Shown here: positions 36,415-46,594 of the stretch, in pieces
Numbering within the stretch: the stretch's first letter is position 1
How the letters are laid out: every line of letters begins with the position of its first letter
Assembly (NCBI GenBank): GCA_023382795.1
Contig: JAHDWT010000002.1
Span: 57,405-121,404 of the forward strand
DNA: 64,000 bases
From: Candidatus Babelota bacterium
Lineage (GTDB): Bacteria; Babelota; Babeliae; Babelales; Vermiphilaceae
Direction: 5' to 3'
The notes under the pieces: generated by a model
The model's database searches: none
Told to the model about the DNA's origin: nothing
Seen by the model: the letters and a program-made list of their open reading frames with translations, nothing else
Position numbers and translations under genes: made by a program

Positions 36415-37023
36415 ATGAAATTTTCAGCGATTTTCACCGCGGCAATGTGCATAGTTACTTCTTCTTTATACAGCGGACATGAGGGTTCCATTGCATCTAC
36501 TAGCGCCTCATCTGAGCAAAGTTCTTTAATAATACCGCTCGTCTGGGGGGTTAATTGTAGAGTCTTAGGCATGGTGTTATCTGATCAGCTTCCTGATGGT
36601 ATTAATGCCTTGGATAAAATGGCTAATGATGTTTTAGGATTATATCATCAATCAAATTCAGAAATATGTTCTGTAGAACAAGAATCTACTCCTCCAACAT
36701 CAACTGACGCTAGCGGTTTTGTAGGGGCACTGGTTAGTTATAATGAACAGCTCTTTAACGCATCATCACTTGAAAGCTGCAAATATGAAATGATTAATGC
36801 CTTGAAAGCATTGACCGAAAGGCACCTAGAAGCCCCCATTCGCGAAACAAATCCAGACAAGGTCCAAGCACTACGAGCATCAATTAACTCTTTATTGTCA
36901 TTTAGTCAGGAAGCCATACAATCCCAACAAAAGCTAACCGTAGAACAACGCCATCAACTCAAAAATCATATTGGCACAATCATAATAAAAATTGGCGATT
37001 GCTATGAAAGGCCAACCACGTAA
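36415..37023 (+). CDS. Secreted protein, tandem paralogue A
   Basis: 202 residues from ATG 36415 with AAGGAT 4 nt upstream; a longer frame into the previous gene is a track artefact. The N-terminus (MKFSAIFTAAMCIVTSSLYS) is a signal peptide almost identical to that of the next gene. The following low-complexity segment (Ser/Thr-rich) is also shared. The mature part is helical, with a C-terminal block of the form RASINSLLSFSQEAIQSQQ...TVEQRHQLKNH matched in the paralogue. Function unknown. Confidence 0.68.
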   Translation: MKFSAIFTAAMCIVTSSLYSGHEGSIASTSASSEQSSLIIPLVWGVNCRVLGMVLSDQLPDGINALDKMANDVLGLYHQSNSEICSVEQESTPPTSTDASGFVGALVSYNEQLFNASSLESCKYEMINALKALTERHLEAPIRETNPDKVQALRASINSLLSFSQEAIQSQQKLTVEQRHQLKNHIGTIIIKIGDCYERPTT

Positions 37024-37109
37024 CAATAAGAAAACCCTGTATCTCTGCAATCTTATTGTTTAATATGCCAAAAACCCATTTGAACCTTTTCACGCCTTTA
37101 AGGATACAC

Positions 37110-37700
37110 ATGAAACATTCAGCGATTTTCACCGTTATGTTGTGCATAGTTACCTCTTCTTTATATAGCGGGCATGAAAACTCTGTTGCATCTACCAGCT
37201 CCTCATCTGGGCAAAGCTCTTTAAGCCCCGCAATACTACCGTTTATGGTGACAACTCATATCACTGCAGTAAGTGAGGCACTTTCTAATACAATCCATGA
37301 CGATGATAAAATCATCATCGAGAATGCTTTGGATGAACTCGGCTTCCATGCCATGAAAATTTTGCTTGCTGAAATCGCAAACGAAAATGAGCGAACCCCA
37401 AAAGAAGAAGAAATATTGGAAACAACAAGTAACTATCTTGCTCAGTTCAGCGAACAAGAATATGGTTGCAATCTTGATCAGCTCAACATGTCTGCTGCTC
37501 TAATTAATGAAACACTTCGATCTTCCATACGCGGAGTATCGAACCATGACATAGCATCACTACGTGAAGCTATAAACTCTTTAACGCTATCAAGCCAAAA
37601 TCTGCTGCAATCTCAACAAGAGCCAACCACAGAACAACGCGATCAACTTAAAAATCGCATGCTTATGGTCATACAAAAAACTATGGATTGTTGTAAGTAG
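37110..37700 (+). CDS. Secreted protein, tandem paralogue B
   Basis: 196 residues from ATG 37110. The signal peptide (MKHSAIFTVMLCIVTSSLYS), the Ser-rich linker and the C-terminal block (REAINSLTLSSQNLLQSQQ...TTEQRDQLKNR) match paralogue A, while the middle differs strongly. The sequence just before each ATG is also conserved (an AAGGATACA core). This indicates a recent tandem duplication followed by fast change in the central region. Followed by a bidirectional terminator. Function unknown. Confidence 0.68.
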   Translation: MKHSAIFTVMLCIVTSSLYSGHENSVASTSSSSGQSSLSPAILPFMVTTHITAVSEALSNTIHDDDKIIIENALDELGFHAMKILLAEIANENERTPKEEEILETTSNYLAQFSEQEYGCNLDQLNMSAALINETLRSSIRGVSNHDIASLREAINSLTLSSQNLLQSQQEPTTEQRDQLKNRMLMVIQKTMDCCK

Positions 37701-37717
37701 TAACAACGCGTAAAAGT

Positions 37718-37752
37718 AAAGAGGATACACTATAACGGTGTATCCTCTTTTT
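37718..37752. terminator. Bidirectional terminator between paralogue B and murA
   Basis: 13-bp stem AAAGAGGATACAC / GTGTATCCTCTTT, 7-nt loop, T run on the right and A run on the left. Confidence 0.92.
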
Positions 37753-37765
37753 TATTGATCGCTTT

Positions 37766-39106
37766 TCAAGAAACGTGATGTAGGTGAGACTGTTTTGCGC
37801 TACTTAGTAGAGGATCAATGGTATTCTTAGGCGATTCTTCATAATGATAGGCAATACGTGCGCCCAGCAATCCAAGCTTTTGTTCCAATGCATCATACCC
37901 TCGTCTCCAATGATGCACCGCACTCATGATGGTTATACCCGTCGACGCCAGTCCAGCAAGCACTAAAGCACACGATGCACGAATATCTGATGCAATCACT
38001 TGCGCTCCATACAGCTCGTCAACACCGGTGACATGCGCTACATTGTGCTTCACTACAATTTGTGCGCCCATTTTTTGCAATTCGCGCACATGGACCAACC
38101 GATTTTCAAACACCGTTTCTTCTATGATGCTGGTACCTGACGCAAGACACTGTGCTGCCATCATAGGCGCTTGAAGATCAGTGGGAAATCCGGGATATGG
38201 TGTCGTTTTGAATGACACCGCTTTAGGGTCTGTAGTTGCTTTTAACGTAATGCCAACGTCTAAGGGTCCCACCTGTATCACATGACCCATGTCTTGTAAT
38301 TTGCTTAAAAAAATCTCCATGGCGTATGCCGGAGCTTGCGGAATATGCACTTGCCCACCGGTAATTGCTGCAGCAAGTAATAATGCCCCTGCTTCAAGGC
38401 GATCGGGCATAATTTCATGCTCCACTGGATATAACTGATTCACGCCTTCAATTTCGATGGTAGCTGGCGGCATGATGGTTATTTTTGCACCCATTTTTTT
38501 CAGCACTGCAATGAGATCAAGTACTTCTGGTTCTAACGCAGCATGCACTATACGTGTGATCCCTTGCGTCAACGTTGCAAGCATCAGGATATTTTCTGTC
38601 GCCCCTACACTCGGATAATCAAACACTAATTTAGTTGGTCGCAATGCAGCAACTTTGGCACACACTACCTCTTGAATTGATTCTATAAACACACCCATGC
38701 GCTCAAAATTTTTCAAATGATAATCGATAGGTCGAGCACCAATCACACAACCACCTGGTAGGGTTACCTGCGCTTGACCAAAACGTGCAAGTAACGGACC
38801 CATCACAAGCACAGAGGCTCGCATCTTACCCATCAAATCCGCTGAGACACTAAACTTATTCACAAAAGAGGTATCTATTTCCAAAATATGGACTTCTTCA
38901 TCAAAAGACACTGCTGCACCAAGACTGGTCAGCAGTCGCATCATCTGGTACACATCATGGGACCGCGGAACATTGGTAAAACGCGATTTTCCGTTCGTAA
39001 GTAAGGTAGATGCCATGATAACCAAAACGGCATTTTTAGCACCAAATAATGATGCTTGTCCGTTTAGGCCAAGTGATTGTTCAATATGAAGGTACTCGTG
39101 CATCAT
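37766..39106 (-). CDS. murA: UDP-N-acetylglucosamine 1-carboxyvinyltransferase
   Basis: First committed step of peptidoglycan precursor synthesis in the cytoplasm. The 446-residue chain has the EPSP-synthase-like fold with NGQASLFGAKNAVL at the start, the catalytic Cys loop LPGGCVIGARPIDYH (fosfomycin target Cys retained) and GFPTDLQAPMMA. A C-terminal extension of about 20 residues follows the usual end. AAAGG precedes the start. With mrdA and mreC it shows that the organism makes a wall. Confidence 0.95.
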   Translation of the reverse strand: MMHEYLHIEQSLGLNGQASLFGAKNAVLVIMASTLLTNGKSRFTNVPRSHDVYQMMRLLTSLGAAVSFDEEVHILEIDTSFVNKFSVSADLMGKMRASVLVMGPLLARFGQAQVTLPGGCVIGARPIDYHLKNFERMGVFIESIQEVVCAKVAALRPTKLVFDYPSVGATENILMLATLTQGITRIVHAALEPEVLDLIAVLKKMGAKITIMPPATIEIEGVNQLYPVEHEIMPDRLEAGALLLAAAITGGQVHIPQAPAYAMEIFLSKLQDMGHVIQVGPLDVGITLKATTDPKAVSFKTTPYPGFPTDLQAPMMAAQCLASGTSIIEETVFENRLVHVRELQKMGAQIVVKHNVAHVTGVDELYGAQVIASDIRASCALVLAGLASTGITIMSAVHHWRRGYDALEQKLGLLGARIAYHYEESPKNTIDPLLSSAKQSHLHHVS

Positions 39107-39240
39107 ATATAACCTTTAGATCGAGGATCGTGTATAAAAATTATTAGTCATAAGTGTACTCCATATAGAAGAACTTGTATAAAAACTCAAAAAAGCCCAA
39201 TTCTAAAATCAGGCTCTCTTTTGTTCACATCATCCAACGC

Positions 39241-40173
39241 TTAAGACTGAATTTCTTGCTCATCGTCGCATGACTGCTCCGAACATTGAGTCGCAGATTC
39301 ATGATAAGAGCTATTATCATGCTCAAGCGATAAAATGCCTTGATTGATTAAAGTCTTACGACTTTTTTCCAATACTTCTTGTATTCGGTCAAACTCAGCT
39401 TGATTACAAAGATCATTATGTAATTGTTTTAGTTCTGCAAGAGCCTTCGCTGCATGGTAACGGGCTAATGCCATAGTAGTTGAATCGCTTAAATTCGCCG
39501 GCGCACCACATATATATTTTTCGTAAAGATTCTGAAATGTTTCAAACCGATCCTTAACATCCTGCGCGGCACCATACTCACAATAAAAAATACGATCATA
39601 AAGACCTGAATATTGTTGATCTTCTGGTTTCAGCATAGAAATAAGGCTTGTGCGCGCACCACGCCGAACCCACGATTGTTGCCCTGGATCAAAAGCTATT
39701 TCGGTAAATAATTCTATACTCTTTCTTCTAGATTTTTCTTTTGCCTGTCTCGCCAACCGTATGGCCTCTTCATATTTTTTAGGCGGAGTGCTGTTAAGTG
39801 CCATTTCTATGTCGCGTCTCAACTGAGCAATACCACGCTCTGTAATAATACACTCGTCCTCAATACCCTTATTCTTGTCCTGCACATCTTCCTGAGAACT
39901 CGAAGATAGAGTGTTTTGTGGTAGCCTTCCCGTGATGCCATCAAGCTCTACGCATGATTCTTGTGGGCCTGCAGTTGATTCTTGCTCTGTAGCATCCAAA
40001 ATTTCACGCACCAGTTCAAGACGATCACCTCTTTCACCAGAACAATTTGGTATCCGCTTAACCGCGCGCAAAATGGGCCTTAGAGCAAAATCTGCAACTT
40101 TTTTGAGCTCCATTGCCTGCATGGTAATGCCACTGCACACCAAAATACCCCATGCTATTTTATGTAATTTCAT
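39241..40173 (-). CDS. Hypothetical secreted helical protein
   Basis: 310 residues, signal peptide at residues 1-20 (HKIAWGILVCSGITMQA). A Ser/Gln-rich stretch near 90-100 precedes a predicted helical domain (about 115-285) with TPR-like spacing (KKYEEAIRLARQAKEKSRRKS, ALARYHAAKALAELKQLHND). The acidic tail is probably disordered. No family recognised. It is downstream of the acetyltransferase gene in the same direction. Confidence 0.65.
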   Translation of the reverse strand: MKLHKIAWGILVCSGITMQAMELKKVADFALRPILRAVKRIPNCSGERGDRLELVREILDATEQESTAGPQESCVELDGITGRLPQNTLSSSSQEDVQDKNKGIEDECIITERGIAQLRRDIEMALNSTPPKKYEEAIRLARQAKEKSRRKSIELFTEIAFDPGQQSWVRRGARTSLISMLKPEDQQYSGLYDRIFYCEYGAAQDVKDRFETFQNLYEKYICGAPANLSDSTTMALARYHAAKALAELKQLHNDLCNQAEFDRIQEVLEKSRKTLINQGILSLEHDNSSYHESATQCSEQSCDDEQEIQS

Positions 40174-40188
40174 AAATCCCCCACATCA

Positions 40189-40695
40189 TTAGTATGGTGT
40201 TGTGTTTTTATTTCTTAAGATCAGCACATAGTTTTTTTCCCATGCACCTTCCTGGATACCCAGATCTGCAAAACCTGCCTTTTTTAGCGCTCGATAACTA
40301 CGTTGATTATTTGTTTCTACGGTTGCATCAAAATACGGTTTGTGTGTTTGTGCAAAATAATCAGCAGCCACTTCGCGTATCATATGCTGGAATATTCCCC
40401 TTCCCCAATAAGACTCATTGAGCCAGGTATACAACTGGCCACGGGATTGTTCCGGTTGTCTAATTTCCACAGCGCCAATAACCTGTTGTGACTGATCAGT
40501 AATAATGAGATAAAAGTGTGTTTCACCTTTTGCTTGTTTTTCAAGCGCGGCCTGTAGATATTCGTGCTCGGCATGAATACTGGTAACACGTAAAGCTTCG
40601 CGCACTGTTTCAGAAAATTGTTGTAAATATGACGCAACATACGACGGCGCCAATGATACTATGTTGAATTTTTTTGAGATAATTTTATTGTCCAT
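40189..40695 (-). CDS. GNAT-family N-acetyltransferase
   Basis: 168 residues resembling RimJ/RimL-type acetyltransferases that modify protein N-termini or small molecules with acetyl-CoA. Visible are a central strand HFYLIITDQSQQVIGAVEIR, the acetyl-CoA segment around WLNESYWGRGIFQHMI, and the C-terminal ATVETNNQRSYRALKKAGF block typical of this subgroup. The usual RxxGxG pyrophosphate loop is modified (WGRGIF). Substrate unknown. It ends 15 nt before the downstream secreted-protein gene. Confidence 0.82.
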   Translation of the reverse strand: MDNKIISKKFNIVSLAPSYVASYLQQFSETVREALRVTSIHAEHEYLQAALEKQAKGETHFYLIITDQSQQVIGAVEIRQPEQSRGQLYTWLNESYWGRGIFQHMIREVAADYFAQTHKPYFDATVETNNQRSYRALKKAGFADLGIQEGAWEKNYVLILRNKNTTPY

Positions 40696-40729
40696 GTTCC
40701 CCTTGCTAGGCTGTCTATCCTATTTTCAA

Positions 40730-42628
40730 TTATTCTAATACAAAACTGAAATTAAAGGTATTTTTTTGCTCAATAATAGACAATTGATGCGTTCCGCGCA
40801 GGGTGTGTGTAACACATTTGATACCATATGCTGGTGATGCCCAGGTAGCAATACGCTCTAAAGGTAATGGGCTCCACATAGTTGCCAACAGCTGATCACG
40901 ATGAAACAATAACCATTGCTCAGCGCTTATAGGCTGGGCAAGAATATTAGGCGCTAGTATAAAATTCCACCACAATAATCGATTATCCACCTCTTGTTGC
41001 ACTGCCTTACATAAGGAATCAGACAAAAATAATATATTTTCACGATGAGCAAGTTTTAGTGAACGAGCACACTGCACACCACTATTAGACGCTCCCACAT
41101 AGAACTGAGTACTCAGTATAGTTTTGGCACTAGTCATATACTCGCGCGAAAGACATGTTTCTTGCATATCAAGATTAAATAGCCGCTCATCTGTCGCCAA
41201 CACTGCTTCATCTTGCAATGTTACTGTAGTATGCGCTGCAGCAGACCTAAAATAGTTGCGCCAAAACACTGATGGAGTATACACATAACTTCCCGGGTCA
41301 ATAAGAACTGGAATACCTCGTATCGCAAGGGTTACACTTCCCACATCGTTATGAAAATGGCCTGAAGGTTGTTTTTTTTTATATGCCTGATGGCGCAGCG
41401 TTATATGCCAAAGCGTGTTTTTTATACATGAAAGGCCGAATTCATAGAATGTTTTGATACCGATAGCAGTCGATTGTGGGACCAGTGCCTGCATTGCCTG
41501 AGTAATACCGACTGCAGTAACCTGTCCAGAATCATGATCACCTATGGTGACCATAGTATTTTGTCGAGGAGAACACCAGGCAATAAAACGCCCCATGTTA
41601 GTAAGACGCTGCTCAAAATCATCTGATATGCGTATGTGCAATTCACGTGCTAACATATATGCATGCAGAAATAATTCGGTCACCAAACGATGATATGCCG
41701 TAGAGCCTTCATAGCTCGTACCTTCAGGAAACACTTGTTTGCGCATTTCTGCCTGGATCTGCTCAAAACACCACGACGCCTTTTTGGTAAGGTTAAAAAA
41801 AGAACAGAGGTATAAATAACCGACTAAATCTGAAAGATAATGGTTTGACGTGCGTCCATCATATAGCTCCCAGTTGTTTTCTAGATAATGCATATGATCG
41901 TATAAACTGCATAACATCTTCTGCCAAAAAGCTGTTGGAATGATAGTAGATGTACGAAAATACCACCACGAAATAATCCAGTTTATTGCACGTAATCCTA
42001 CTTCCATAGGACACACCCAATTGATACCCAAAAGATAGGGATTTTTGTCCATCCAATCGTCAATGTGCCGCACCCATGTATCTACATACATGGTATCACC
42101 GGTTTTTTGATACGCTTGCCCAAACCAAAGAAGATGCTGAAACCGTGAAAGTTCCCAAGGAACCTTAATATCCTTAGCCAACTGATCTCCTGATGTACCC
42201 ACTGAAATAGTGATGTCCTGATAAAACAGATGAGCAGAAAACGTGTAATCAGAAGCAGGATCCAATTCTTTAAGACGAAAATCTTCATGCCACGGTAATG
42301 TGGTAACGGTTGAAATGCGTCCACCAAGCAACTCTGGTGTTCCTCGCATCCACTCTTGAGCTCGCGCAAGAACATCATGCGTATTATCAGCGGCTATATA
42401 ACGCAGCCATTGTGGTGTTGATCGTGACATAAACACATGCACATCTTTTATCCCAAGACGCTCTGCAACTGCCGTCCAAGAATGTCCCGCCAATCCTCGC
42501 AATGCGCGATAGCGCCACAGAACAGAAAATAATTTACCTTGTAGACGATTATGTGCGATGCGCACGGTTGCACGCGGTCCCAATGCGATAGCTTTTTGTA
42601 CACGAGATATGATAGGGTATATCTGCAC
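40730..42628 (-). CDS. Heparinase II/III-like polysaccharide lyase family protein
   Basis: About 632 residues from GTG 42628, which has AAGGAG 5 nt upstream; a TTG 24 nt earlier extends the frame but lacks support. It has an all-helical toroid domain (about 120-380; LRAINWIISWWYF, SNHYLSDLVGYLY, EGSTAYHRLVTELFLHAY) and a C-terminal beta-sandwich beginning with HFHNDVGSVTLAIRGIPVLIDPGSYVY. Both are typical of the heparinase II/III superfamily, found in exopolysaccharide loci. Lyase activity is inferred from family; the Asn-His-Tyr cluster and the HFHND His are present. No signal peptide is seen, unlike many relatives. Divergent from the lnt-like gene. Confidence 0.82.
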   Translation of the reverse strand: MQIYPIISRVQKAIALGPRATVRIAHNRLQGKLFSVLWRYRALRGLAGHSWTAVAERLGIKDVHVFMSRSTPQWLRYIAADNTHDVLARAQEWMRGTPELLGGRISTVTTLPWHEDFRLKELDPASDYTFSAHLFYQDITISVGTSGDQLAKDIKVPWELSRFQHLLWFGQAYQKTGDTMYVDTWVRHIDDWMDKNPYLLGINWVCPMEVGLRAINWIISWWYFRTSTIIPTAFWQKMLCSLYDHMHYLENNWELYDGRTSNHYLSDLVGYLYLCSFFNLTKKASWCFEQIQAEMRKQVFPEGTSYEGSTAYHRLVTELFLHAYMLARELHIRISDDFEQRLTNMGRFIAWCSPRQNTMVTIGDHDSGQVTAVGITQAMQALVPQSTAIGIKTFYEFGLSCIKNTLWHITLRHQAYKKKQPSGHFHNDVGSVTLAIRGIPVLIDPGSYVYTPSVFWRNYFRSAAAHTTVTLQDEAVLATDERLFNLDMQETCLSREYMTSAKTILSTQFYVGASNSGVQCARSLKLAHRENILFLSDSLCKAVQQEVDNRLLWWNFILAPNILAQPISAEQWLLFHRDQLLATMWSPLPLERIATWASPAYGIKCVTHTLRGTHQLSIIEQKNTFNFSFVLE

Positions 42629-42682
42629 GACATCTCCTTTATGACTACTCAAGGAATTTTGATTTCAGTATAGAGTACGCAC

Positions 42683-44500
42683 ATGCTGACGCAAATACGG
42701 TGCCAATATTCTACGATTATCGACTGGCTTCTTGTCGGAGCATCTGCGCTCATGTATGCGATTGGACTCACCATGCTTTCTTTCTGGTGGTGGCTGATCG
42801 CACTCTGTTTAGTGCCACTTTTTTATTGCGCACTACAACGCAAACTCAATTGGTATCATGGATATGCTTGGGGATTTGTGGGCACGTTGTTGGCAGGACA
42901 TGCAGAATGGCAGGGTGCTCTTGAAAAACTAACTACTGATTCCAGCACATCATTGCTACTTACCCTGGTATTTTTTTTCTATCTCAGTATTCCGGCATCA
43001 CTGCTGTTTTTGGCAGCACATCGTACGGCATCATGCGCATTAATACGTCAACATAAGCAGCACCAACTCATAGGCATCATCATCTGGGCAACTGCTTTGT
43101 GGCTTTTTTTTGTATGGCTTACCCAATACAGTTTCTGTGTTGTTGCCTGTCAGGGTGGAGCTGCGCTGCTGCATCCACTTATACCACTTGCCACCTACTC
43201 CACTCTTGTATGTCCAGTAGCGCTTGTTGGCATACATGCGGCACTGTATTGCTTTATAGTTTGGCAGGGGCTTATCACGTTAGTTATTGTTACACCACGA
43301 ATTTGGTACGTGATGTGCTTGTCCTTGGTAAGTATCGGCTGGATGATACTTGCACTACACTTTGCGTCATCCACATCATCTGAGCGCCTACCATCTTCTC
43401 TACCACGCATAGGATATCTATCATGCACTTTTCCGCACGATATTGTCATCTCTCGTACGGTTGTGGCATTCCAACAATACCTTGATGCCATCACCGCGCA
43501 TGACACAGCCATTGATATTTTTATTGCACCAGAAGATTGCATGTCAACAACGCACCTTCCACATCATAAGCATCTTTGCAATGCCTGCATGCCACATCAT
43601 GTAGCATCACGTCACGCTCATATACTATTGGGGGCATATCGTCACGATGAAAAGAGTATCTACAACACACTGTACTATTTTAAAGACGGTAACTGTGTAC
43701 ACCACTTTGACAAACGCCACCTCATGCCCTTTACCGAATATACACCATCAGTATTCGCTATGTTCTTGTCACTGTCTAAACATCGCGCGCACGTACTCGC
43801 ACATGGCATACATAAACGACCACAACTAGTGATTGATGACACACTCACCTTAGTACCCTACATCTGTTCAGAATTATTTCTTCTTTATCATCCGGATGAT
43901 GAGTATTCAGAAGCACCGATACTTGCGCTGTGTAGTGACAAATGGACTACCTATCCTCAGGTACCCATGCGCATGCTGTTGCTCGCCAAACTAAAGGCGC
44001 TTGCGTGGCATCGCGTTATCATGTTGATTTCTTATCACATCGGTGCATGGATCACACAGAAAGGAAAAGTATATCCCCTGAAAAATTGTTCAGAAATTTT
44101 GCACCATGCTTCGCACAACAACGTGTCAATCGATGCGATTGCGTATCAAGATCGAGAAGAGATGGTGGAACACATCGGCTTTGTTGATCATAAAAAAACC
44201 GTGTGGCTCCCATTACCAACTCTAGATCAACATACGGGATTAAGTGCTCGCTATACCTCAGCACCAGCACTCGATGATGCAGCGCTATTCATTATCCTGC
44301 AACAGTGTACTACAACGCCGCAAGGCATACAGATTGCCTGCTACAGCGCATTGCACGACATGGATGAGATGAAATTTCTTGGTACCATGATGCTTACTCC
44401 TACAACATCTCAAGTAAAGGTTACGCTGCATCCATGTGGCGTCTGCTCTATAAAAGATGCAGCGAGCACGCAGCGTATTATGGCTAGCTTTGCTCGCTAG
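42683..44500 (+). CDS. lnt: Apolipoprotein N-acyltransferase-like protein
   Basis: Completes lipoprotein maturation by N-acylating the lipid-modified Cys. The 605-residue chain has about six to seven N-terminal membrane helices (to about residue 235) and a periplasmic nitrilase-fold domain. The catalytic triad is visible: Glu in FIAPEDCMS, Lys in HFDKRHLMPFTEYTP and Cys in LVPYICSELF. E. coli Lnt is about 510 residues; the extra length here is mostly C-terminal. The sequence around the Glu is diverged, so the exact activity is slightly uncertain. Confidence 0.82.
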   Translation: MLTQIRCQYSTIIDWLLVGASALMYAIGLTMLSFWWWLIALCLVPLFYCALQRKLNWYHGYAWGFVGTLLAGHAEWQGALEKLTTDSSTSLLLTLVFFFYLSIPASLLFLAAHRTASCALIRQHKQHQLIGIIIWATALWLFFVWLTQYSFCVVACQGGAALLHPLIPLATYSTLVCPVALVGIHAALYCFIVWQGLITLVIVTPRIWYVMCLSLVSIGWMILALHFASSTSSERLPSSLPRIGYLSCTFPHDIVISRTVVAFQQYLDAITAHDTAIDIFIAPEDCMSTTHLPHHKHLCNACMPHHVASRHAHILLGAYRHDEKSIYNTLYYFKDGNCVHHFDKRHLMPFTEYTPSVFAMFLSLSKHRAHVLAHGIHKRPQLVIDDTLTLVPYICSELFLLYHPDDEYSEAPILALCSDKWTTYPQVPMRMLLLAKLKALAWHRVIMLISYHIGAWITQKGKVYPLKNCSEILHHASHNNVSIDAIAYQDREEMVEHIGFVDHKKTVWLPLPTLDQHTGLSARYTSAPALDDAALFIILQQCTTTPQGIQIACYSALHDMDEMKFLGTMMLTPTTSQVKVTLHPCGVCSIKDAASTQRIMASFAR

Positions 44501-44513
44501 ATATATTCAATAA

Positions 44514-46445
44514 TTAACGGAGCTTGGTACCGTTGGCAACCGGCTCTGCTGGAGTCATAATTTTTACATACCCGCCTTCACCCTCGGCAGTCAATAACAT
44601 GCCGTGCGATTCAAGGCCCATCATCATGCGTGGCGCAAGATTGAATACGAATACCGCTTGTTTGCCAAGCAACTCTTCTGCTTTATATGATTGCTTGATA
44701 CCCGACAAAATTTGTCGCGTGCCATGCGCACCAAAATCTACCTGTAACTGTAAAAGTTTATTTGATTTTGGTACTTCCTGTGCTTGGCGAATGGTTCCAA
44801 CTACGAGTTCAACTTTGGCGAAATCATCAATCGTAATGTAACGCACTTCTTGTGCTGCTGGTTCTGTTTGCATCGTTTCCTGCTTTGGTTCTGGTTTTAC
44901 AAATAATGGTGGTATCGCCTGTACAACAAAGGTGGCATGCCATGGCGATTGCTTGAGTGTAGTCAGTACGTCGCGACCGAGTTCAAATTTGACACCTAGG
45001 CTAGCAAACATCTGCTCCATTTTGGATGGCATAACCGGCCATAACACGCACGCAACAGCATGCAATCCATGTGCCGTTGCTGAAATAATTTCTTTGAATT
45101 TTGCCATGTCTGTGCGTACCACTTTCCACGGCTCTTGTGCATGAAAATAGGCATTGAGTTGATTAATGAATTTCCATACATGGGCCAACGCAATATGATA
45201 GGCATATTCATCCATCGCAGCACACATGTCATCGATCATGTTGTAACACGCACCGCGCAATTGGACTACTTCATGCGACCATGCGTCCTCTGGTTCCACA
45301 TTTTGCAACTGATATTTGAGCGCAAGCGTTACCATGCGATTTAATAAATTTCCAAGATCATTTGCTAAATCAGCAGTAATTCTTCCTTCAAGATCCTTGA
45401 TACTAAAATCACCATCTTGATTGATTGCCATTTGGCGCGTCAAATAATAGCGCACCGCATCCGCACCATATTCTTTGTGTAACACGTCGGGATCAACCAC
45501 GTTTCCCAATGATTTTGACATTTTTTGTTGATCAACAGTAATCCATCCGTGCACCAGAAGATGTTTTGGCAACGGCAGACCAAGCGCCATCAAAAATGCC
45601 GGCCAGTATACCGCATGAAAACGCACAATGTCTTTGCCAAGGATATGCACATCAGCAGGCCACCAGGTGGTAAATTCATGTTCCTTGCCTGGTTGTCCCC
45701 AGCCTATAGCCGTGATATAGTTGTTCAGCGCATCGGCCCACACGTAGGTGACATGTTTTTTGTCACCGGGAAACGGGATGCCCCAGGTAATCGTCGTACG
45801 CGAAATACTTAAGTCTTTTAAGCCACCACGCACAAAATTTACGACTTCGTGTAGACGTTCTTTAGGTAGAATGAAATGTGGATTATCCGCATAAAACTGT
45901 AACAAACGATCTTGATATGCCGACAATCTAAAAAAATACGTTTCTTCTGCAACCTGTTGCGTTATGCGAACACAGGATGGGCACGTCGGTGCTATTTCCG
46001 TTGTGGTTTTTTTCTCATCATTCGTGTTTGATGCCGTTACAAATGTTTCACATGGCGTACAATACCACCCTTGATAAAAATCTTTGTACACATCTCCTGT
46101 CTTGAGTAACAGCTCGATCCAGTGCTGTACCGCTTTGACATGATAGTCATCCGTTGTGCGAATAAATTTTGTGTATTCGATGTCATAGCGATGCCACATG
46201 TCTTTGTAAGGATGAATAAAACTATCTACAAAATCTTGTGGTGATTTTCCCGCCTTCTGCGCGGCTTCAGCTATTTTTTGTCCATGCTCATCGGTACCCG
46301 TCAGAAAAAATACCTGTTTGCCCATAAGCTTATGCCAGCGTGCGGCTACATCAGCAAGCACGGTCGAATACAATGAGCCAAGATGTGGCTTAGCCGTCAC
46401 ATAGTAAATAGGTGTAGTTACATAGAAGGTATTTTTTTTATTCAT
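44514..46445 (-). CDS. metG: Methionyl-tRNA synthetase
   Basis: Charges initiator and elongator tRNA-Met. About 643 residues from ATG 46445 (MNKKNTFYVTTPIYY); the frame extends 14 codons further upstream without conserved sequence. It has the HIGH-type motif PHLGSLYST, zinc-knuckle pairs CTPC and CPSC, KMSKS in QQKMSKSLGNVVDP, the anticodon-binding helix bundle, and a C-terminal EMAP/Trbp tRNA-binding domain (TIDDFAKVELVVGTI). Full length. Transcribed after the terminator of the upstream surface gene. Confidence 0.96.
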   Translation of the reverse strand: MNKKNTFYVTTPIYYVTAKPHLGSLYSTVLADVAARWHKLMGKQVFFLTGTDEHGQKIAEAAQKAGKSPQDFVDSFIHPYKDMWHRYDIEYTKFIRTTDDYHVKAVQHWIELLLKTGDVYKDFYQGWYCTPCETFVTASNTNDEKKTTTEIAPTCPSCVRITQQVAEETYFFRLSAYQDRLLQFYADNPHFILPKERLHEVVNFVRGGLKDLSISRTTITWGIPFPGDKKHVTYVWADALNNYITAIGWGQPGKEHEFTTWWPADVHILGKDIVRFHAVYWPAFLMALGLPLPKHLLVHGWITVDQQKMSKSLGNVVDPDVLHKEYGADAVRYYLTRQMAINQDGDFSIKDLEGRITADLANDLGNLLNRMVTLALKYQLQNVEPEDAWSHEVVQLRGACYNMIDDMCAAMDEYAYHIALAHVWKFINQLNAYFHAQEPWKVVRTDMAKFKEIISATAHGLHAVACVLWPVMPSKMEQMFASLGVKFELGRDVLTTLKQSPWHATFVVQAIPPLFVKPEPKQETMQTEPAAQEVRYITIDDFAKVELVVGTIRQAQEVPKSNKLLQLQVDFGAHGTRQILSGIKQSYKAEELLGKQAVFVFNLAPRMMMGLESHGMLLTAEGEGGYVKIMTPAEPVANGTKLR

Positions 46446-46507
46446 AATGATATCCATACGTGCACGTGTTATTTTTTGTATGAGCATAAAGCAAAATCAT
46501 GTTCCAC

Positions 46508-46551
46508 ACAAACACAAAACCTCTCCACGTCAGGAGAGGTTTTGTGTTTGT
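46508..46551. terminator. 19-bp hairpin terminator
   Basis: Perfect 19-bp inverted repeat (46508-46526 and 46533-46551) around a 6-nt loop. It lies 3' of the Cys-Cys repeat gene on the minus strand and upstream of metG. Confidence 0.88.
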
Positions 46552-46594
46552 ATATCCACATCTACAAGCAGTCATGGTACTTGTAGATACGCTC

